A stretch of 64,000 nt of DNA from Corynebacterium aquilae DSM 44791 (GCF_001941445.1 NZ_CP009245.1:2751992-2815991); one strand, 5' to 3'. Positions 37,546 through 47,690 are shown, counted from the first letter of the stretch. Made by a program: numbers and translations. The notes: generated by a model not told the origin, from the letters alone.

Positions 37546-38474
37546 TAGCTTTCTTTCTGACTTCCAAGCCTCTTGTTGCGGTTACTCGAAGCTGAGTGAA
37601 CTAGCTCGGGCAATGCGTCACCGAATTTTTCATGCCACTCAGAACCTTGATAGTGAAGGGAAACCGCTTCCCGAATTGCTCCAGCATGGTGTCCTGCTTT
37701 GATTGGGCCAACGAACACCGTCAGAATCCCCCTCTCGGACGCCCGCTTCAACAAATCGCACAGACTGAGAAGAGCAGCAGTACCGCTCGCATCAACGACC
37801 ACGTTCCATGGCGCCTGTTCGAAGGCTTCCTGTGAGATCATCAAAAGACCGACTCCTCGAGGCACCGTCTCAATACTCTCAAAGGGATCTACCTCCACGC
37901 AGTCTGCAATTCCAGCGAGGTCACTTTTCAGGTTGTCACCTCGTAGAACTGCAACCAGTGGTGGTGCAGCTTCTGCCTTTAGGAATCCCACAAGTTGATT
38001 CCTAGCTTTCAACCCCGAGCCGATATCAGCTGCACCTCGTCCAGGAAGATGGGCGTCGCGCCTCCCCCGTATCCGATCTGCCCGCAGCACCGAAGGATCA
38101 TTAGCGGGCCTCAACCTCCCGTTCTCACCACGATAGTCAGAATCAGCTTCTTCAACAGTCTCGATGAGCCGATTTATTTCCAACTTGACTTGCTCAAATT
38201 TCCTAGGAAGTTCTTCTACCGACTGCAGGTGGGAAAGCCTCCCGGCCGTGGAGCGAGCAAACCTCTCGGTTTGATTTTCTAGACGATGCAATTCGGACAG
38301 AACATGCCATTGAAAAATCAATACCGCAACGGCAAAAATTCCACCGACAACTGCGTGGAGAACTCCATACTCAGCGAGTAAGAATACTGATAGCACCAGC
38401 AACGCAAATCCATTGCAGGCGAAGACAAAAGCTTTGCTATAGAGAAGACCACGCATTTTACTCATCAGCGCCAC
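37545..38474 (-). CDS. Membrane protein with coiled coil, unknown function
   Basis: A 309-residue protein. Two N-terminal transmembrane helices (about 12-34 and 37-57) are followed by a predicted coiled coil (LSELHRLENQTERFARS... to LIETVEEADSDYR, about 60-115). A cytoplasmic C-terminal domain has weak Rossmann-like features (LVAVLRGDN, VVVDASGTAALL). The layout recalls chain-length regulators or scaffolds that place glycosyltransferases at the membrane, but no family is recognised. It overlaps wecC by 10 bases and the next glycosyltransferase by a few. Confidence 0.6.
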   Translation of the reverse strand: MALMSKMRGLLYSKAFVFACNGFALLVLSVFLLAEYGVLHAVVGGIFAVAVLIFQWHVLSELHRLENQTERFARSTAGRLSHLQSVEELPRKFEQVKLEINRLIETVEEADSDYRGENGRLRPANDPSVLRADRIRGRRDAHLPGRGAADIGSGLKARNQLVGFLKAEAAPPLVAVLRGDNLKSDLAGIADCVEVDPFESIETVPRGVGLLMISQEAFEQAPWNVVVDASGTAALLSLCDLLKRASERGILTVFVGPIKAGHHAGAIREAVSLHYQGSEWHEKFGDALPELVHSASSNRNKRLGSQKES

Positions 38475-39715
38475 AGGCCCTTCGTGTCGATGACTTTCTT
38501 CCCCTCAAGCTGACCCAGAGTGACTGACTTGAAATCATTGTGATCAACCAAGAGCAACACCACATCGGCGTCACGAAGTGCGTCTTCCATAGTGGCCTTA
38601 CGTATGTTGGCCCAATTCATAGACTCGGGCAGTTCTTCGACATGCGGTTCGACGACACGGATATCGGCACAGGGTAGCTTTTCTGCCAGATTCACCACGA
38701 TGTCAACAGCAGGAGACTCACGAAGATCGTCGATGTCTGCCTTAAAAGCGACGCCCAGAGCTGCAATCTTGGGGTTTTCAACCTCTCCGATTGCTGCTAC
38801 GACTTGCGATTCGACAAATTCGGGTTTCGAATTGTTCACTTCACGCGCAGTACGAATCAACCGGGATTTTGCTGGGGCCGCTGACACGATAAACCATGGA
38901 TCTACAGCAATGCAGTGTCCACCTACGCCCGGCCCCGGCTGCAGAATATTGACGCGGGGATGATGGTTAGCGAGCTCGATCAACTCCCAAACATCAATGC
39001 CTAAGTCCTCACAAATGATGGAAAGCTCATTTGCAAAGGCAATATTGACGTCTCGGAAGGAATTTTCAGTGAGTTTCGCCATCTCCGCGGTAGTGGCATC
39101 CGTTTCGAGCATTTCACCCTCACAGAAACTTCCATAAAGGGTCACTGCCAACTTGGTGGATGCGGGTGTTAAACCACCAATGACACGCGCATTGTTGCGC
39201 ATTTCTTCCATGATTTTTCCAGGCAAGACCCGCTCAGGACAGTGTGCATAGAAAATAGAGTCTTCTGCGGACAGATCGGGGCGCAGTTTCGAAACGAGTT
39301 CCGCAACATGCTTGGTTGTGCCCGGAGGAGAAGTAGACTCCAGCACAATTAGCTCCCCACCTTCCAAAAAGGGAGCCACCGACCTCGTGGCAGCATCAAT
39401 GTAAGACAGGTCCGCTTCGTAATCACCCTTAAAAGGTGTAGGCACAGCTAAAATGAAAGCTTTCGCCGAGGTCACATTCGTTTGCGCTGCTAGCCTGCCA
39501 CTATTCACCGCATCAGAAAGGAATTGTTCAAAATTCGGCTCATGGAAAGGAACAATAGCCTTATTAATTTGTTCCACGTAGCTGGGATTAATGTCAACCC
39601 CAATTGTTTGTAGTCCTGCATTCGCGAAAAATGCGGCCGTTGGCAAACCGATGTACCCCAGGCCAACTACACACACGTCAGCTTTCGCAGCTTGAACTTT
39701 TTTAACATCGTCCAT
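38465..39715 (-). CDS. wecC: UDP-N-acetyl-D-mannosamine dehydrogenase
   Basis: A 416-residue NAD-dependent four-electron dehydrogenase, UDP-ManNAc to UDP-ManNAcA. The Rossmann motif is VCVVGLGYIGLPTAAFFA. ESTSPPGTT and CPERVLPGKIMEEMRNNARVIGG are characteristic of the WecC branch. The catalytic Cys lies in GPGVGGHCIAVDPWF. The C-terminal UDP-binding domain includes GVAFKADIDDLRESPA. With the epimerase at 52176 it makes a complete UDP-GlcNAc to UDP-ManNAcA route. It lies between the asparagine-synthetase-like and coiled-coil genes. Confidence 0.92.
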   Translation of the reverse strand: MDDVKKVQAAKADVCVVGLGYIGLPTAAFFANAGLQTIGVDINPSYVEQINKAIVPFHEPNFEQFLSDAVNSGRLAAQTNVTSAKAFILAVPTPFKGDYEADLSYIDAATRSVAPFLEGGELIVLESTSPPGTTKHVAELVSKLRPDLSAEDSIFYAHCPERVLPGKIMEEMRNNARVIGGLTPASTKLAVTLYGSFCEGEMLETDATTAEMAKLTENSFRDVNIAFANELSIICEDLGIDVWELIELANHHPRVNILQPGPGVGGHCIAVDPWFIVSAAPAKSRLIRTAREVNNSKPEFVESQVVAAIGEVENPKIAALGVAFKADIDDLRESPAVDIVVNLAEKLPCADIRVVEPHVEELPESMNWANIRKATMEDALRDADVVLLLVDHNDFKSVTLGQLEGKKVIDTKGLWR

Positions 39716-39759
39716 GAGGGGCTCTTTTCTCTAAATAATTTTAACTGAAGGATCGCACT

Positions 39760-41565
39760 TTACTTTAATGGGTGCGACTTTTTAATAGCATTAAGGCGCT
39801 CTACCGTCCGAATGCAAGAATATTGCCAGAAAAGGAATTCGAAACTGTAGTTCGTCGCAGCACGACCGTCAGGAACTGTGTCGATAGTCGCTTCAAGCTC
39901 TTTATTCGACAAGTTAAGGAACGTATCCTTTTGCATCGCGCAAGTTGCGGCTTCGAGAAATTCCTCCCTATTAACTTCCCAATAGGTTGGCTGAATGGTC
40001 ACCTTGTTAGTTTCTTCTCGAGCGTGATTTTTTGCAGCCTCTGCGTAATAAGGTACATTGCGCCACTCAGGAACCAGGCGGGCAGTGGCCTCCTTGAGAA
40101 CCGCTGCCTGATATTTGTCTTGCGCTGATCCTTTAAATGTTTCCACGAACAGCTTGGGAAGCACCTTTAAGGCCATTGTATCTGCATCGGGGACTGGAAA
40201 ACCCCTCCGAAAACGGGAGTTAAGCCATGCAATACCCAATGCTTGATAGCCGTCGAATCCCTTAAAAAAAGCATCTAACAAAACTTTTTCGTACAGCGAA
40301 GTACCTCGCTCCCTCACCGCTCGAGGCAAGTAGGCACGCTTCTCCATTCGCGTCGACACATAACGGCGCAATGCAAATTCAGGTGTCCCCGCCTCCATAT
40401 CGGAAGCAATGATAGCCACCTGACGATCTAAACCGCCTCCGATACCAGTGATAAAGAAATTATCGGTAGGTTTCGGTTGGAGATGGGGTGACTCAAACCG
40501 CAACGATGTCGACCAGCAATCACCGCCCGTGTATCGAAACCATTCCTCCGCGCGGGCAAGAATCGGCGTATCCGGCATACTCGGAACACCACGGTAGAAG
40601 GGGGATTCTGCATCACGAGCTCCCAACGGGATCACACTGTGAGAATCTTCTTTACCGATGGTCGCCATCAAATCTTGAGCAATGGTTGCCTCTAATTGAG
40701 GTGGGACCCGAGTAAAAGTCTCAAAATCAAGGCCCGCGGCTAATGCGCAGGCGACAACGAAGCGGGAATCCATTCCGCCCGAAAGCCCGATATCTGTCTT
40801 TCCATCAAGGTGAGCCTTGCAATCGCCAAGGACGCCGACCGCCGCCTCTATGACTCCCTCAATATCAGCGGGTTCATCAACCTTTTCCTCCAGAAGGCGA
40901 TCATACGATCGCACATCCGAAACAACAAAGGTTTTTTCACCTAAGGACACCCGACTTCCTGGAGGGACCTTCTCTACGCCTTTCATGGAAGTGATATTTC
41001 CGATACCACAACCAGCGACGTAATAAGCCGACCAGTAATCGTCCGAAATCTGAGTAGGAATGTCTTGGGCTACAGCTATCGCTTCAATTGAGGTTCCGAA
41101 CGCGACGAAATCCGGAGCAGTGGATATGTAGAGGGAACCAAACCCGAAGACATCGTTCACTGCGTACGCGATGTCTTGAGGTATTTTGTGCAAGATATAG
41201 CTCAAAGGGCCCGAGAGCTCTTGGATCGTCGTGTTGCTGTCACTAACAGCAGGAGCAAATCTTAGAAGACCATTGACATCACGCTTGTTCAGCGTCGTCG
41301 AGGAAAAGATTGTATGCGCGCTGACAGCCACTTTCTCACTGGTTGTGGAGATCCAAGTTGCCCCAGCTGGTGGTTGGGCCGGCTCAATGTAAAAAGAGGA
41401 AAGACTTTGCCCTCTCCAATGCTGAACCGAACCGAGCTGGACTTCGAAGAAAGACGCTAGTCTTTTACGAATTACCTCTGCATGTTCTGCAGAGGAAAGC
41501 CTTGCCACCAAGAAGACGGGTTCTCGGCGGAAGGCCCTATCCATTTCGGGTTCAGCATCATGCAT
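39760..41565 (-). CDS. Asparagine-synthetase-like amide ligase
   Basis: A 601-residue intact paralogue of the split gene at 27.4-30.6 kb. The C-terminal PP-loop domain carries IGLSGGMDSRFVVA (about 258-271), the ATP-binding signature of asparagine synthetases and beta-lactam synthetases. The N-terminal Ntn-like domain begins with about 13 extra residues and REPVFLVARL, with no Cys2, so it cannot hydrolyse glutamine in the usual way. Related proteins in O-antigen loci (for example WbtH of Francisella) are thought to turn uronic acids into uronamides. Here the likely substrates are ManNAcA or the diacetamido uronic acid made by neighbouring genes (inference). Confidence 0.82.
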   Translation of the reverse strand: MHDAEPEMDRAFRREPVFLVARLSSAEHAEVIRKRLASFFEVQLGSVQHWRGQSLSSFYIEPAQPPAGATWISTTSEKVAVSAHTIFSSTTLNKRDVNGLLRFAPAVSDSNTTIQELSGPLSYILHKIPQDIAYAVNDVFGFGSLYISTAPDFVAFGTSIEAIAVAQDIPTQISDDYWSAYYVAGCGIGNITSMKGVEKVPPGSRVSLGEKTFVVSDVRSYDRLLEEKVDEPADIEGVIEAAVGVLGDCKAHLDGKTDIGLSGGMDSRFVVACALAAGLDFETFTRVPPQLEATIAQDLMATIGKEDSHSVIPLGARDAESPFYRGVPSMPDTPILARAEEWFRYTGGDCWSTSLRFESPHLQPKPTDNFFITGIGGGLDRQVAIIASDMEAGTPEFALRRYVSTRMEKRAYLPRAVRERGTSLYEKVLLDAFFKGFDGYQALGIAWLNSRFRRGFPVPDADTMALKVLPKLFVETFKGSAQDKYQAAVLKEATARLVPEWRNVPYYAEAAKNHAREETNKVTIQPTYWEVNREEFLEAATCAMQKDTFLNLSNKELEATIDTVPDGRAATNYSFEFLFWQYSCIRTVERLNAIKKSHPLK

Positions 41566-41589
41566 CCCGAGTAACTCCTCTGTGTTGAA

Positions 41590-44145
41590 CTATCGCAAGT
41601 CCAACTTTAGAGCAGAGACCAACAAGTCCGTAACTTTTTCAACGCTGTGGTTCTGACGCGCATAGTCCAAGCTGGCCTGACGTCCAGAAGATAGCATCTG
41701 GGAATCGGATTGCAAGCTTTCCAAATCCTCTCGCAACCTTGAAACGGAAGAGTTGACCCAGGGGCCGTGGATGTCATCCATCGACGCGAGCGGTTCAGCT
41801 TTTCCAGTCATATCGTTACCGGCAGACCCCACAATGACCACTGCGCCAGCGGCCATCGCGCGCAAACCAGTCTCAGTCGGAAAATCCTCGCTGAGTGCAT
41901 CCACCACGACGTCGCACGCTGCAAGGTCTTCCAGGGTCGAATCCTTGTTTAATTCGACAGCGTTGAAATTGCCCTGCAGGCTATCGATAGCGAGTTCTTC
42001 AACAACGCTCTGCTCCGGTGCACCTCTCCGAACGTCTCCAATAAGTCCGATGGTGATGTCGCCATCATGGTTCGGAACGGAATCGACAAAGTCCTGGACG
42101 AGATACGGCAGGTAGGCGGTGTTCTCTCCGAAACTGATGGCGGTAATCGGATCACGAGTCAGAAGCGACTGATGTCCTTTAGTAATCAGGTTGCGGCTAC
42201 GGCGACACTGTCGGTTAAAACGATCGTATGCCTCCTTACCCAGGGAATTAACCCAGTGATCCGGGTAGCGCGCTGCAAGAGCATCTACATCGCGCAAGTT
42301 GCGATCTCGGAAAATGCGTTGGGTCTGGATCCCGGCACCAGTCAATAGCCCTGAGGAGTGAATGTTCGGCCAGCGTTCGACAATTTGCAGTTCACCGGTG
42401 TACACCACACCCGCAACGTCTGCATAGTTGGCTTCGAAGAAGCCTTGGAAAGCACGACCATCAGGGGTCTCAATAAAACGACCGTTTCCTAGGGACCCAG
42501 CCATCTTGGGCATTTGGGGCAGCTCATTGCTGACCTTCCAACCACGACGGGCCAACTCTTCTTCTATGGCTACGAGTTCGCCTGGATCAGCAAACATGCC
42601 CGGACGCTCAGGAGTATCTCGAGAGTGGTCCGCCACGAAGATTATCCGATCCGACATTGGAATCTTCTGTGGCTCAGGCGGCTCCATGCCTTCGGGAAGC
42701 AGCGCTTCCCAGTGCTCCTTCATGACATTCTCGAAAAATTCCCACGAGTTTTCGTAAATGACCTGATCCGTGTAACGGGCAACGATTTCGTCATGGTTAT
42801 CAAGGCAGTACTGGAACGCATCTGCGAGAGCCTCTGCGTCTCCAGCCTTATACACCTGTCCAATGCCCAAATCTCGCACGAACTGAGACTGCACCCGCAT
42901 ATCACTGACGACACAAGGAAGCTTTGCATGGACGTATTCACGCACCTTGGTCGGTGCAGCCTGATGGTGTGCGGGTGTCGGCAGCAGAGGAGAAACGCCA
43001 ATATCCGCAGTAGAAATGTACGTGGACACTGCCTCCGCAGAAACATAGTCCAAAATATGAACGCGATCAGAGACGCCGAGCTCGAGAGCCTTGTTTCGGA
43101 TCATCTCACGAGAACGCGGATCCTTAGCGGCAAGGTAAGCCACGTGCATTTTCGGTAAATACTCAAGGGCTTCCACCATGGTCAGAACGCCACGACGCTC
43201 AGCGATAGCACCGACGTAGACGGCCAGAGGCTCCCCGTTTTCAATCCCACAGTCCGTACGAATATCCAAACGGCCCGCATCTCGAGTACCCCACGCTCCC
43301 TTTCGAGGAGCATTTACGACCACACCCGGAAGAGTCTTCAAGTTGTGTGTTTTTTGGAAATTATCCGCAAGTTCAGGCGACACTGTGATGATGGAATCAG
43401 CACCACGGAGCAAGTCTCGCTCAGAATTCACCCATCCCGCTGTGTGTCGAGACGGGGGACTGAACACCTGCCCAGGCAACCATTCGTGAGCATCGTAAAC
43501 CCATTTAACCGGAGGCTTATTGGGATTGAGGGCGTTGTGCTGGGTGACATATTTCTGTGCACCGGCCATGGGGTGGCGATCATGAACGTGAATCAAATCC
43601 GGCTGCAACAGGGTGAAAGCATCAAAAAAGAGCTTTTCGTAATCCTCGATCTGCGGCCATAGTTTTCGCCATCCCTCGGGCAACATGGCAGTGAAGTTGT
43701 GCCGTCTCTTTTCGACTTCAGTCAAAACAGCGCTCTTCTTTTCGAAGGCGGTGTACTTCAGCTTCCTGCCTTTGAGGAGTACGGCACCAAAACGATCTTG
43801 CGGCAAGGGTTTGGATGAAACGCCATTTCCGGCTCGTTCAACGATGCCCTCGTACTCAGCAACGTCGCTTTTAAGTTCGCTGAGTTTTGTGTCATTTTCC
43901 CGTAGCTCTGCAATCTCTGCTTTAACGGTTTCCGCGATTTTGCTGTGGTTTGCCGAACCCAGCGCAATACGTACAACTGGGATATTTCCATCAATAAAAG
44001 AAACCGGGAAAACGGTGCGGTGAGATACACCAACAACCGTGACGCGGTAGCCGAGATCTCTTGCGGTCATCGCAGCCTTTTCCACGCGGGAATCACCCAC
44101 AACGTGATTTCCAACTGCCATTACCATATGCGGACGATATTTCAT
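41590..44145 (-). CDS. Large glycosyltransferase (GT4 plus C-terminal extension)
   Basis: An 851-residue protein. The N-terminal GT-B module (about 1-500) has PHMVMAVGNHVVGDSRVEKA, VKWVYDAHEWLPGQVF, LAVYVGAIAERRGVLTMVEAL, VHILDYVSAEAVSTYI and TKVREYVHAKLPCVVSD. The C-terminal 340 residues resemble a second, degenerate GT-B region (ITIGLIGDVRRGAPEQSVV, GLRAMAAGAVVIVGSAG). It belongs to the set of very large transferases typical of this locus. Sugar specificity cannot be told. Confidence 0.82.
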   Translation of the reverse strand: MKYRPHMVMAVGNHVVGDSRVEKAAMTARDLGYRVTVVGVSHRTVFPVSFIDGNIPVVRIALGSANHSKIAETVKAEIAELRENDTKLSELKSDVAEYEGIVERAGNGVSSKPLPQDRFGAVLLKGRKLKYTAFEKKSAVLTEVEKRRHNFTAMLPEGWRKLWPQIEDYEKLFFDAFTLLQPDLIHVHDRHPMAGAQKYVTQHNALNPNKPPVKWVYDAHEWLPGQVFSPPSRHTAGWVNSERDLLRGADSIITVSPELADNFQKTHNLKTLPGVVVNAPRKGAWGTRDAGRLDIRTDCGIENGEPLAVYVGAIAERRGVLTMVEALEYLPKMHVAYLAAKDPRSREMIRNKALELGVSDRVHILDYVSAEAVSTYISTADIGVSPLLPTPAHHQAAPTKVREYVHAKLPCVVSDMRVQSQFVRDLGIGQVYKAGDAEALADAFQYCLDNHDEIVARYTDQVIYENSWEFFENVMKEHWEALLPEGMEPPEPQKIPMSDRIIFVADHSRDTPERPGMFADPGELVAIEEELARRGWKVSNELPQMPKMAGSLGNGRFIETPDGRAFQGFFEANYADVAGVVYTGELQIVERWPNIHSSGLLTGAGIQTQRIFRDRNLRDVDALAARYPDHWVNSLGKEAYDRFNRQCRRSRNLITKGHQSLLTRDPITAISFGENTAYLPYLVQDFVDSVPNHDGDITIGLIGDVRRGAPEQSVVEELAIDSLQGNFNAVELNKDSTLEDLAACDVVVDALSEDFPTETGLRAMAAGAVVIVGSAGNDMTGKAEPLASMDDIHGPWVNSSVSRLREDLESLQSDSQMLSSGRQASLDYARQNHSVEKVTDLLVSALKLDLR

Positions 44146-44193
44146 CTAAAACACTCCTTGCTCTGTATTTGGTTTTAGTTTTTGAAAAACTTA

Positions 44194-46314
44194 CTAACGG
44201 CTCTTAAGGTCATGTGCCACTGAGTCCAGCCTCGCTTCCCAACTCATCGACTGATGGATCTGATCCCACTGCAGAGGAACCGAATCCTGATTCGCCGACC
44301 AATTTTTAATCAACTGGGCTAATTCACCTGACTTATCCTCAACAGCGACACCCACATCGCTGGCTGTCACGAACGAGGAAACTGCTGTTCCGGAATAACA
44401 CAAGGGAGTTATGCCCTTCTCGATGTAACTCATTACCTTGAACGGAAAACTGTTCCTGGCGTAGTCGGACTCTAGAAGAACCAGACCCACGGTGTGTTCC
44501 TTCAGCGGAATAAAGTCACCGAAGTTTCCAGTCCTGATAGAAACTCGCCCCGGGGGCAAATCCGACGTATCTTGTCGTACCTTTTCTTCATCTTCGGGCC
44601 GGATAATCATCGTCAGAGACCAGTTACCTGAATCTCCGCGTAGTTCCTCAAATAACTTGGGCATCGTGTAGATCCCGCCATAGCCACCTGAGTAGACCAA
44701 TTCCACGCCCCCCTCTTTAGGCAGGGCAGCCGTATTCAACGCATTCGCTGCGGCAACTGCTGGTGGCAAGAATCGCCACTCAAACGCGGATTGGAATGAA
44801 CTGGAATCTAGAAGCTCATCAAAAATCTGCGCAGATTCCCGCGATGGAGCATAGACAACATCAGCAACATCTTTTATTAACTGAAGCTCTGAAATCCCTC
44901 GCCCAATTAACGCACCGCGAATCTCCTCGTCGATGGGAGCTTCCTTAGACAGCCAATGCAGGTCACGGACGAACCATGCAATCTTGAGTCCTTGCGCCTT
45001 CCAGGACCGGAACAACGAGGAAACCAGTCGACTTTGTTGCTCCAACATAGGCGAAGTGGAGTTCTCTAAATAGGCCATCCCCAGTTGCGCACCTGACAGC
45101 AACATGGCGTTTATTGCTCGCCCACGGCGCTCTAGGATGCGCTCGTTCGAAGTCAGCCTGACTGCTGACCACTTCTGAGTAGCTGCTTCGGCCATTGAAC
45201 GGATTCGCATCGGGCGCGCCCCGTTTGTACGGTTTTCGATCGGCGCTGCGGAGAAAAAGACGTTGATCTGCTCAAAGGATGGTTCACACTGCGTCTGCTC
45301 GTACCACCAAGGCAGGTTGTTTTCTTTCGCTTTCTCGATAGCCTGCAACAGCGATGTTGGCGCAGGGGTTTCTGAAACATCGCACGCATCTTCTAGCCCG
45401 TAGGAATATTCCGCAATCTTGATAGCAAGCCGTTGATCTAGAGCAGCGCCTCTACCCCTTTGTTCTTCTGGAATACCTAAGCGGTTTGCGACGTCTGCGT
45501 TGCCAAGGGTTTCCTCAACGAAAACTCGGTGGGGATGCGCCACATGGAAAGCCGCCAGCATGGTAGCCGAAGCGGGCGCGTCGCCGTAAAAAATCGCGTG
45601 GGTGCACTCTTTTGGCACCCGGTACTGCAAGGCTCCTGGAAACCCCCTTCCAAGGGATAAATCTCCGCGGGTATAACCGACGTTCATACGAAGGGCTGTT
45701 ACGTCAACGGAAATATCTGACAACTCGAGCAGGTGGTTTCGGAGTTTTTGAACGCGATGCTCGACGGCATCCGGTGTCCAATCATCTGGGAAAAAAGCTA
45801 CTACGCTAGGGGAGTCTGCACCTTTAAGCACTCGGCTCTTGAGCACTGCTATGGGGGTGAGCAAATGGGGTTTCGTGGACCCTTGCGCGACCGCTTTATC
45901 CATTTCATAGGTGTCGTCAAACCATAGACGATCAGCTCCGTCGACGACGCGATGAAAACGATCCGCTAAATTTTTACGCCGTGGGCTAAAGTCGCATTCA
46001 CCTCGAGAGAGAACTACATCGATCTCAAGACCTAGCCCCAAATTAGTTGCGGCATCTGCAGCAGACAAACCTACTGCAATTACGCTGTCCAACTCGTTTT
46101 CAGCAATGAGCTGTTTGAAAAAACGCTTTTGAAGAGTAGGGAATCCGTTTTCCTGGTTAGCTGCCCACGACGGTAACTGGATATCTGCGTTGAGCGCTCG
46201 AAAATCGGGCGTCACTGCCAAAACTATGGCACCATTCCATGTTTCTCTGGCCAAGGTGGCAAAGTTACCAGCCACAGGGCCATAACGATCGATTACAACT
46301 AGCGGCTTTATCAA
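44194..46314 (-). CDS. Glycosyltransferase-like protein, 706 residues
   Basis: A large protein with a GT-B-like C-terminal half (about 400-700): GLKIAWFVRDLHWLSKEA, VVYAPSRESAQIFDELL, VELVYSGGYGGIYTMPKLF and FPFKVMSYIEKGITPLCYSG. The N-terminal half is unusual and I cannot assign it; it has no obvious motif but several Rossmann-like strands (PLVVIDRYGPVAGNFATLAR). The start overlaps the stop of the upstream glycosyltransferase by 4 bases, so they are probably co-translated. Confidence 0.7.
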   Translation of the reverse strand: MIKPLVVIDRYGPVAGNFATLARETWNGAIVLAVTPDFRALNADIQLPSWAANQENGFPTLQKRFFKQLIAENELDSVIAVGLSAADAATNLGLGLEIDVVLSRGECDFSPRRKNLADRFHRVVDGADRLWFDDTYEMDKAVAQGSTKPHLLTPIAVLKSRVLKGADSPSVVAFFPDDWTPDAVEHRVQKLRNHLLELSDISVDVTALRMNVGYTRGDLSLGRGFPGALQYRVPKECTHAIFYGDAPASATMLAAFHVAHPHRVFVEETLGNADVANRLGIPEEQRGRGAALDQRLAIKIAEYSYGLEDACDVSETPAPTSLLQAIEKAKENNLPWWYEQTQCEPSFEQINVFFSAAPIENRTNGARPMRIRSMAEAATQKWSAVRLTSNERILERRGRAINAMLLSGAQLGMAYLENSTSPMLEQQSRLVSSLFRSWKAQGLKIAWFVRDLHWLSKEAPIDEEIRGALIGRGISELQLIKDVADVVYAPSRESAQIFDELLDSSSFQSAFEWRFLPPAVAAANALNTAALPKEGGVELVYSGGYGGIYTMPKLFEELRGDSGNWSLTMIIRPEDEEKVRQDTSDLPPGRVSIRTGNFGDFIPLKEHTVGLVLLESDYARNSFPFKVMSYIEKGITPLCYSGTAVSSFVTASDVGVAVEDKSGELAQLIKNWSANQDSVPLQWDQIHQSMSWEARLDSVAHDLKSR

Positions 46315-47690
46315 CTCCTCACCCCCTCTGAAAAGCTCGGCGCGATAACGCTGACTTCACGGGAAATAGTCTGCAGAAATCCGCACTGAGACCTCACGCG
46401 TGCAGCAGCACGTTGAGACATCTTCAAAAAGGCCTCCGGGTTTGCCATAAGCGCCTCGGTCTTAGAAACCATCTCGTCGACATTCTCATGCCCTGCAAGT
46501 ATCGCGCAGTCATCATCAACGAACTCTGGTACTGCAGCCACATTGTTGGTGATTGGTACCAATCCAGAACTCATTGCCTCATCCCGAGAAACACCCTGAG
46601 AATCAAGCCGCGTCGGAACTAGAAAGAAACCATGATTTTTGTGAAGCTCCGCGATTTCTTCTTGGGACGCGAATCTTCTTTCAACGCGTACGCGGCCGTC
46701 GTTCACGAATTCCTTTTCAAATAGGTCAAAGTGCTGTCCATCTCCAATGATGGTGGCGGTAATTCTGGGCCCATAGGGCCCCGCTAGAAGCCTTTTCAGA
46801 GTTTCCGTTGCCAGGTCAGCGCCGTACCATCGAGCAGCAGCAGAGCGAACCCACAAGATCCGGAACCGATCATCAGCGACCTTTGAGTGGTACTTGAAGA
46901 CCTTTTCGTCGACTACGTTATGGATGATGTGTGTGGAATTCGCAGGAAAGACCACGTCCATATCTTCTTCCACCGCGCGGTGGAAGTATTTCGAAACGAA
47001 GACGAAGCTGTCGAACTCTTCCGCTTGCTCAACCACGGTTGACCAGAATTGTTGCAAAATCACTGTCCGCTCAATCGCAGCTCGCAGTTCATGCGATTCA
47101 GGCTGTGTCTGTACACGACGAATCCACCTGGATGCTTCGTATCCGTGTACAAAAGTCGTGAGGGGCAGTTTTTTATACTGCCTCGCGGCACGCAGCGTCT
47201 CGAATTGAATCGGATTCAAAAAATGTGCTGAAACCGAGTCATAGTTCCTGAGCTGTAGCAGTGCTGCTAAGTCATAAGCATTGCCAACATGAACTTGGAC
47301 GCCGTCGTATTCGTACGAGTAGCTGTCCGTGCGTCGGGGCATCGCAAGTACGTCAACCTCGATACCCAAACTTTGGTAGGCCTTTACGCGTCGGTGAACG
47401 AAACCATTTCCGTATTCCGCGCCGTAATTCGGGTAGGTGTTAGCGATTACTAGGTGACGGGGTTTAGTCCCGCTTTTAACCGGAAAGAGCGTATGGAATC
47501 TCAGCGCTGCTGAGAAATGAGACTCTTCCCGAATCTCAGAAAATGACGGAGGCTGCACTGCCTCGGCGAACTGGGTAGGGCGTCTTTGTTCCCGCAGGAT
47601 TTGATTTTCCAGATATAGAGCCGAAATCAATTCTTCTTGGGTATATGTCGACCCGATCAGTTCGATCGGAACAGCACAGCCATCCAACAT
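46311..47690 (-). CDS. Glycosyltransferase family 4
   Basis: A 459-residue GT-B transferase. About 75 N-terminal residues form a separate helical lead (ISALYLENQILREQRR). The acceptor domain then starts HLVIANTYPNYGAEYGNGFV, and the donor domain has RILWVRSAAARWYGADLA, ITATIIGDGQHFDLFE, VERRFASQEEIAELH and SRDEAMSSGLVPITNN. It lies 15 bases after the nucleotide-sugar dehydrogenase gene. Confidence 0.85.
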   Translation of the reverse strand: MLDGCAVPIELIGSTYTQEELISALYLENQILREQRRPTQFAEAVQPPSFSEIREESHFSAALRFHTLFPVKSGTKPRHLVIANTYPNYGAEYGNGFVHRRVKAYQSLGIEVDVLAMPRRTDSYSYEYDGVQVHVGNAYDLAALLQLRNYDSVSAHFLNPIQFETLRAARQYKKLPLTTFVHGYEASRWIRRVQTQPESHELRAAIERTVILQQFWSTVVEQAEEFDSFVFVSKYFHRAVEEDMDVVFPANSTHIIHNVVDEKVFKYHSKVADDRFRILWVRSAAARWYGADLATETLKRLLAGPYGPRITATIIGDGQHFDLFEKEFVNDGRVRVERRFASQEEIAELHKNHGFFLVPTRLDSQGVSRDEAMSSGLVPITNNVAAVPEFVDDDCAILAGHENVDEMVSKTEALMANPEAFLKMSQRAAARVRSQCGFLQTISREVSVIAPSFSEGVRS

